Source: Chitinophagaceae bacterium
Lineage (GTDB): Bacteria; Bacteroidota; Bacteroidia; Chitinophagales; Chitinophagaceae
Reading direction: 5' to 3'
DNA length: 7,706 nt
NCBI GenBank assembly: GCA_947378615.1
Contig: CANCKV010000135.1
Coordinates: 1-7,706, forward strand
Positions 5,273 through 7,706 of this stretch are shown here, one piece after another. How positions within the stretch are numbered: the first letter of the stretch is position 1; each line of letters opens with the position of its first letter. Under the pieces are notes generated by a model that was given only the letters and a program-made list of their open reading frames with translations, was not told where the DNA came from and did no database searches. A program made the translations under genes and the position numbers.

Positions 5273-6790
5273 ATGAGTAAGAAAGCAATATTAATAATCA
5301 TGGATGGTTGGGGACTTGGTCAAAGCAAAACTGCTGATGCCATCCAAAATGCGAACGTTCCATTCGTTACGTCATTATATAAAAAATACCCCAATAGTAC
5401 CTTAGTTACCTGCGGAGAGGCAGTAGGATTGCCTGATGGTCAGATGGGTAATAGTGAAGTGGGACACCTGAATCTTGGTGCCGGAAGAATTGTATATCAA
5501 GAATTACAACGTATTAATGTGGCCATTCGTACAGGAGAGTTGGCAGAAAATCCAGTATTGCTAGAAGCTATTGCTTATGCTAAGGAAAATCAAAAACCCT
5601 TCCATTTATTAGGTTTAGTAAGTGATGGTGGAGTTCATTCTCACACCTCACACGTAAAAGCAATTGTTGATGTTTGTAAGGCACAGGGATTAACAGAAGT
5701 TTATGTTCACGCATTTACGGATGGTAGAGATTGTGATCCTAAGAGTGGATTGGGTTTTGTGAAAGGATTGCAAGACCATTTACAGGGTTCAGTTGGTTCT
5801 ATTGCTTCAGTAACAGGTCGTTATTATGCGATGGATAGGGATAAGAGATGGGAAAGAGTAAAATTGGCTTATGATGCATTGGTAAACGGAATAGGCGAAG
5901 CAACTACCGATGTTATTGGTGCTATTGAAGCATCCTATACTGCGGGAGTTACCGATGAGTTTATCAAGCCAATCATTAATTCTGGTTTAAATGGCAAAGG
6001 AAAAATAAAGGCAGGGGATGTTGCCTTGTGTTTTAATTTCCGTACCGACCGTTGTAGAGAAATCACCAATGTATTGACTCAAGAAGACCATGCTGATTTA
6101 GGCATGTTTAAACTTGATTTACACTATACAACGATAACTGAATATGATAAGACGTTCAAAAATGTACATGTAATGTTCCAAAATGACAATCTAAATAATA
6201 CTTTAGGGGAGGTTTTGGCAGCGCATGGCAAGAAACAGATTCGTATTGCTGAAACAGAAAAGTATCCGCATGTAACCTTCTTCTTTAGTGGTGGCAGAGA
6301 GAATGTGTTTGAAGGTGAAACAAGAATAATGGCTTCAAGTCCTAAAGTGGCTACTTATGATTTGCAACCCGAAATGAGTGCAAATGAACTAGCAGATAAG
6401 CTTATCCCCGAAATAGAAAAGGAATATGCTGACTTCATCTGTTTGAATTTTGCTAATGCAGATATGGTTGGTCACACAGGAGTTTTCAGTGCAGTTGTAA
6501 AAGCCGTTGAAACAGTAGATAAATGTGTAGAAAGGGTAGCAACTGCTGCATTAGAACATGGATATACGATTTTCCTCACAGCAGATCATGGAAATGCTGA
6601 TTACATGGTAAATGAAGATGGAAGTCCTAATACGCAGCATTCATTGAATTTGGTTCCATTATTTGTTTTAGATAAAGATTGGCATGGTCATTTAAAGGCA
6701 GGGAAATTGGGCGACATTGCGCCTTCGATACTATCTGTTTTGGGATTACCAATTCCAAAAGAAATGACTGGTACAGTATTGTTGGACTAA
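5273..6790 (+). CDS. gpmI: 2,3-bisphosphoglycerate-independent phosphoglycerate mutase
   Basis: A cytoplasmic glycolytic/gluconeogenic enzyme that interconverts 3- and 2-phosphoglycerate, normally with two Mn(II) ions. The 505-residue length is normal, with an alkaline-phosphatase-like domain split around a phosphotransferase domain. Visible active-site features are D11 (IIMDGWG), the catalytic serine S61 in MGNSEVGH, H122 in GGVHSH, TDGRD (149-153), R183 and R190, FNFRTDR (254-260), K330, D397 and H401 in NADMVGHTG, D438-H439 in ADHGNAD, and H456 in TQHS. All key metal and phosphate ligands are present, so it should be active. The ATG start begins the family motif within five residues. It is apparently monocistronic, with its own promoter candidate and a strong terminator 23 bp after the stop. 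Confidence 0.99.
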   Translation: MSKKAILIIMDGWGLGQSKTADAIQNANVPFVTSLYKKYPNSTLVTCGEAVGLPDGQMGNSEVGHLNLGAGRIVYQELQRINVAIRTGELAENPVLLEAIAYAKENQKPFHLLGLVSDGGVHSHTSHVKAIVDVCKAQGLTEVYVHAFTDGRDCDPKSGLGFVKGLQDHLQGSVGSIASVTGRYYAMDRDKRWERVKLAYDALVNGIGEATTDVIGAIEASYTAGVTDEFIKPIINSGLNGKGKIKAGDVALCFNFRTDRCREITNVLTQEDHADLGMFKLDLHYTTITEYDKTFKNVHVMFQNDNLNNTLGEVLAAHGKKQIRIAETEKYPHVTFFFSGGRENVFEGETRIMASSPKVATYDLQPEMSANELADKLIPEIEKEYADFICLNFANADMVGHTGVFSAVVKAVETVDKCVERVATAALEHGYTIFLTADHGNADYMVNEDGSPNTQHSLNLVPLFVLDKDWHGHLKAGKLGDIAPSILSVLGLPIPKEMTGTVLLD

Positions 6791-6812
6791 CGTTTAGAGT
6801 ATATTATTAATT

Positions 6813-6850
6813 AAGGGGGCTGTTCCATTTTTGGAATAGCCTTTTTATTT
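6813..6850 (+). terminator. Intrinsic terminator of gpmI
   Basis: GGCTGTTCCA (6818-6827) pairs with TGGAATAGCC (6832-6841) with one G-T pair and a TTTT loop. A T run (6842-6846) and further T-rich bases follow. A purine run before the stem (6813-6817) could extend pairing. Confidence 0.85.
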
Positions 6851-6953
6851 GTATAGATTTTCTTGATATTCTTTAAAAATTGTAAGGAGATGTAAACTTA
6901 TTAAATTGGGATAATTAATCTGAACTAATAGTATTGAGTAAAAAAACACACAT

Positions 6954-6983
6954 AATTGAGCTACAAAGTGCTCAATTTTTTTT
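6954..6983 (+). terminator. Second terminator-like hairpin
   Basis: AATTGAGC (6954-6961) pairs with GCTCAATT (6970-6977) around an 8-base loop. The T run 6976-6983 overlaps the stem end. An A run at 6940-6946 precedes it, so it could also act on leftward transcription. Nothing recognisable lies between it and the first terminator. Confidence 0.6.
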
Positions 6984-7028
6984 AATTTTATTCCTAATTT
7001 AGTTTGTTTCTTTTTGTATCATCTTTAT

Positions 7029-7044
7029 TCCCTTATTTAAGGGA
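7029..7044. promoter_or_regulatory. Dyad TCCCTTA-TT-TAAGGGA before the response regulator
   Basis: Exact 7-bp arms with a 2-bp centre lie immediately upstream of the candidate -33 element (TTG at 7045-7047). This fits an operator or activator site, but there is no direct evidence for a binding protein. Confidence 0.35.
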
Positions 7045-7075
7045 TTGTTTAAGGATTTTGTTTTATAGAAGTTTG
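7045..7075 (+). promoter_or_regulatory. Candidate response-regulator promoter
   Basis: TTG (7045-7047) and GAAGTTTG (7068-7075) are 20 bases apart; the -7 box has one mismatch to TAnnTTTG. The untranslated leader to the chosen ATG would be about 90 nt. Confidence 0.35.
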
Positions 7076-7168
7076 CATAAACAAATAAGTAGAGTTCTTT
7101 AACGTGAATTGTTGAAATATTGCAATTTTTCGTTGAAAAAGCTGCTTTTTAAAAGTTATTATAAAAGA

Positions 7169-7612
7169 ATGAAAAGACCTAGAATTAATGTTTTACATGT
7201 CGATGATAGTTTCGAGGCTATCTATTTGATGCAGAATGCATTTGAAGAAGTTGATTTTGAGCATTCAATTTTTGTAGCTCAAAATGGATATGAAGCGTTG
7301 AATTATCTAAAAACTTCAGATGTTTATGATACTGAAACTATCCCTGATTTAATATTATTGGATATCAATATGCCTGTAATGGATGGATTTGAATTCTTGG
7401 ATAACATTAAAATGGAAGAAAAAACCAAACATATACCCGTTATTATGTTTACCACCTCTTCTTCAACTACTGATGTAATGAAATCATATCAAAAACATGC
7501 GAATAGTTATATTGTGAAGCCAGGAAATTTGGATGAATACATGGATGTAGCTAATTCGATTAAATCTTTTTGGACAAATACAGCCTCATTGCCAAAAGGT
7601 GAAATGTTGTAG
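7169..7612 (+). CDS. Rcp1-like single-domain response regulator
   Basis: A 147-residue CheY-like receiver with no output domain. The acidic pocket is D12-D13 (HVDDS), the phospho-acceptor is D65 in LLDINMPVMDG, the switch residue is T95 in MFTTSS, and the conserved lysine is K117 in VKPGN. The C-terminal SYIVKPGNLDEYMDVANSIKSFW pattern resembles the Rcp1 subgroup, whose members often pair with phytochrome-type or hybrid histidine kinases. No kinase is in the window, so the partner is unknown. The frame can be opened 20 codons earlier at a TTG (7109), but that extension is basic and lies over the leader dyad. The ATG at 7169 (MKRPRINVLHVDD) puts the first beta strand in the usual place. No terminator is visible after the stop, so the transcript may continue rightward. 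Confidence 0.93.
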   Translation: MKRPRINVLHVDDSFEAIYLMQNAFEEVDFEHSIFVAQNGYEALNYLKTSDVYDTETIPDLILLDINMPVMDGFEFLDNIKMEEKTKHIPVIMFTTSSSTTDVMKSYQKHANSYIVKPGNLDEYMDVANSIKSFWTNTASLPKGEML

Positions 7613-7706
7613 AATGGTTGTCGGATCTATAATTCAATTAAATAAGTAGAGGTTTCAAACCATCAATATTTGTGACTTTTTGAACGAGGATACACTAATA
7701 TTCTTA

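Larger units (their letters stand above)
6791..7168. other. Intergenic region between gpmI and the response regulator
   Basis: About 378 bp with no supported gene. It holds the gpmI terminator (6813-6846), a second terminator-like hairpin (6954-6983), a dyad (7029-7044), a promoter candidate (7045-7075) and the response-regulator leader. The leader contains the dyad AAAAAGCTGCTTTTT at 7136-7150. The first of the two terminators has no gene after it, so 6850-6950 is either spacer or a short untranslated transcript. Confidence 0.7.

Noticed and set aside
6879..6888. Strong AAGGAG ribosome site before ATG
   Set aside because: The ATG overlaps the AAGGAG and is followed at once by TAA; no later start gives a usable frame.
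7109..7168. TTG-started N-terminal extension of the response regulator
   Set aside because: The extra 20 residues are basic and not receiver-like, and the DNA holds a leader dyad. The ATG at 7169 fits the family start.
7651..7661. GGTTT-C-AAACC dyad after the response regulator
   Set aside because: The arms are only 5 bp with a 1-bp centre and no T run follows, so it is too short to call a terminator or operator.

Overview
This AT-rich window comes from a member of the Bacteroidota, probably a Chitinophagaceae-like lineage. Several things point there. The -33/-7 promoter pattern (TTTG ... TAnnTTTG) recurs in front of the genes. Shine-Dalgarno sequences are mostly absent. The set also includes a DUF4783-type exported protein, a MerC-domain protein, an SCO-type protein and an Rcp1-like response regulator. 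The lineage call is inferred from these features, not from a search.

Layout, left to right. Positions 1-464 hold no convincing gene. They contain a possible leftward promoter and dyad at the very edge, a seven-copy 20-21 bp tandem array with helically phased A/T tracts (57-200), and a strong hairpin (364-394). A tRNA-Gly(CCC) gene follows at 465-537. Three genes then read leftward: a four-helix membrane protein (2912-2412), a 63-residue membrane peptide (2375-2184) and a complete YifB/ComM AAA+ ATPase (2173-629).

The middle is a divergent metal-type module. A MerC-like four-helix membrane protein reads left (3412-3044). A membrane-anchored SCO thioredoxin-fold protein and a Fur-family metalloregulator read right (3532-4654). 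A perfect TGCAAC-N3-GTTGCA dyad lies between the -33 and -7 boxes of the merC-like promoter, so repression by the nearby Fur-family protein is the simplest reading. A 17-bp perfect hairpin overlaps the sco stop codon and separates sco from fur.

To the right, a small DUF4783-like exported protein reads left (5066-4686), with a 20-bp perfect palindrome in its promoter. Next come the glycolytic gene gpmI (5273-6790), two terminator-like hairpins, and an orphan Rcp1-like single-domain response regulator (7169-7612).

Four open frames are longest when opened at TTG. Three are real genes (the 166-aa membrane protein, the DUF4783-like protein and the response regulator), and I moved each to an internal ATG. 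I found no CRISPR array, insertion sequence or phage gene. The most interesting content is regulatory: the merC/sco/fur operator arrangement, the perfect palindromes, and the phased repeat array.
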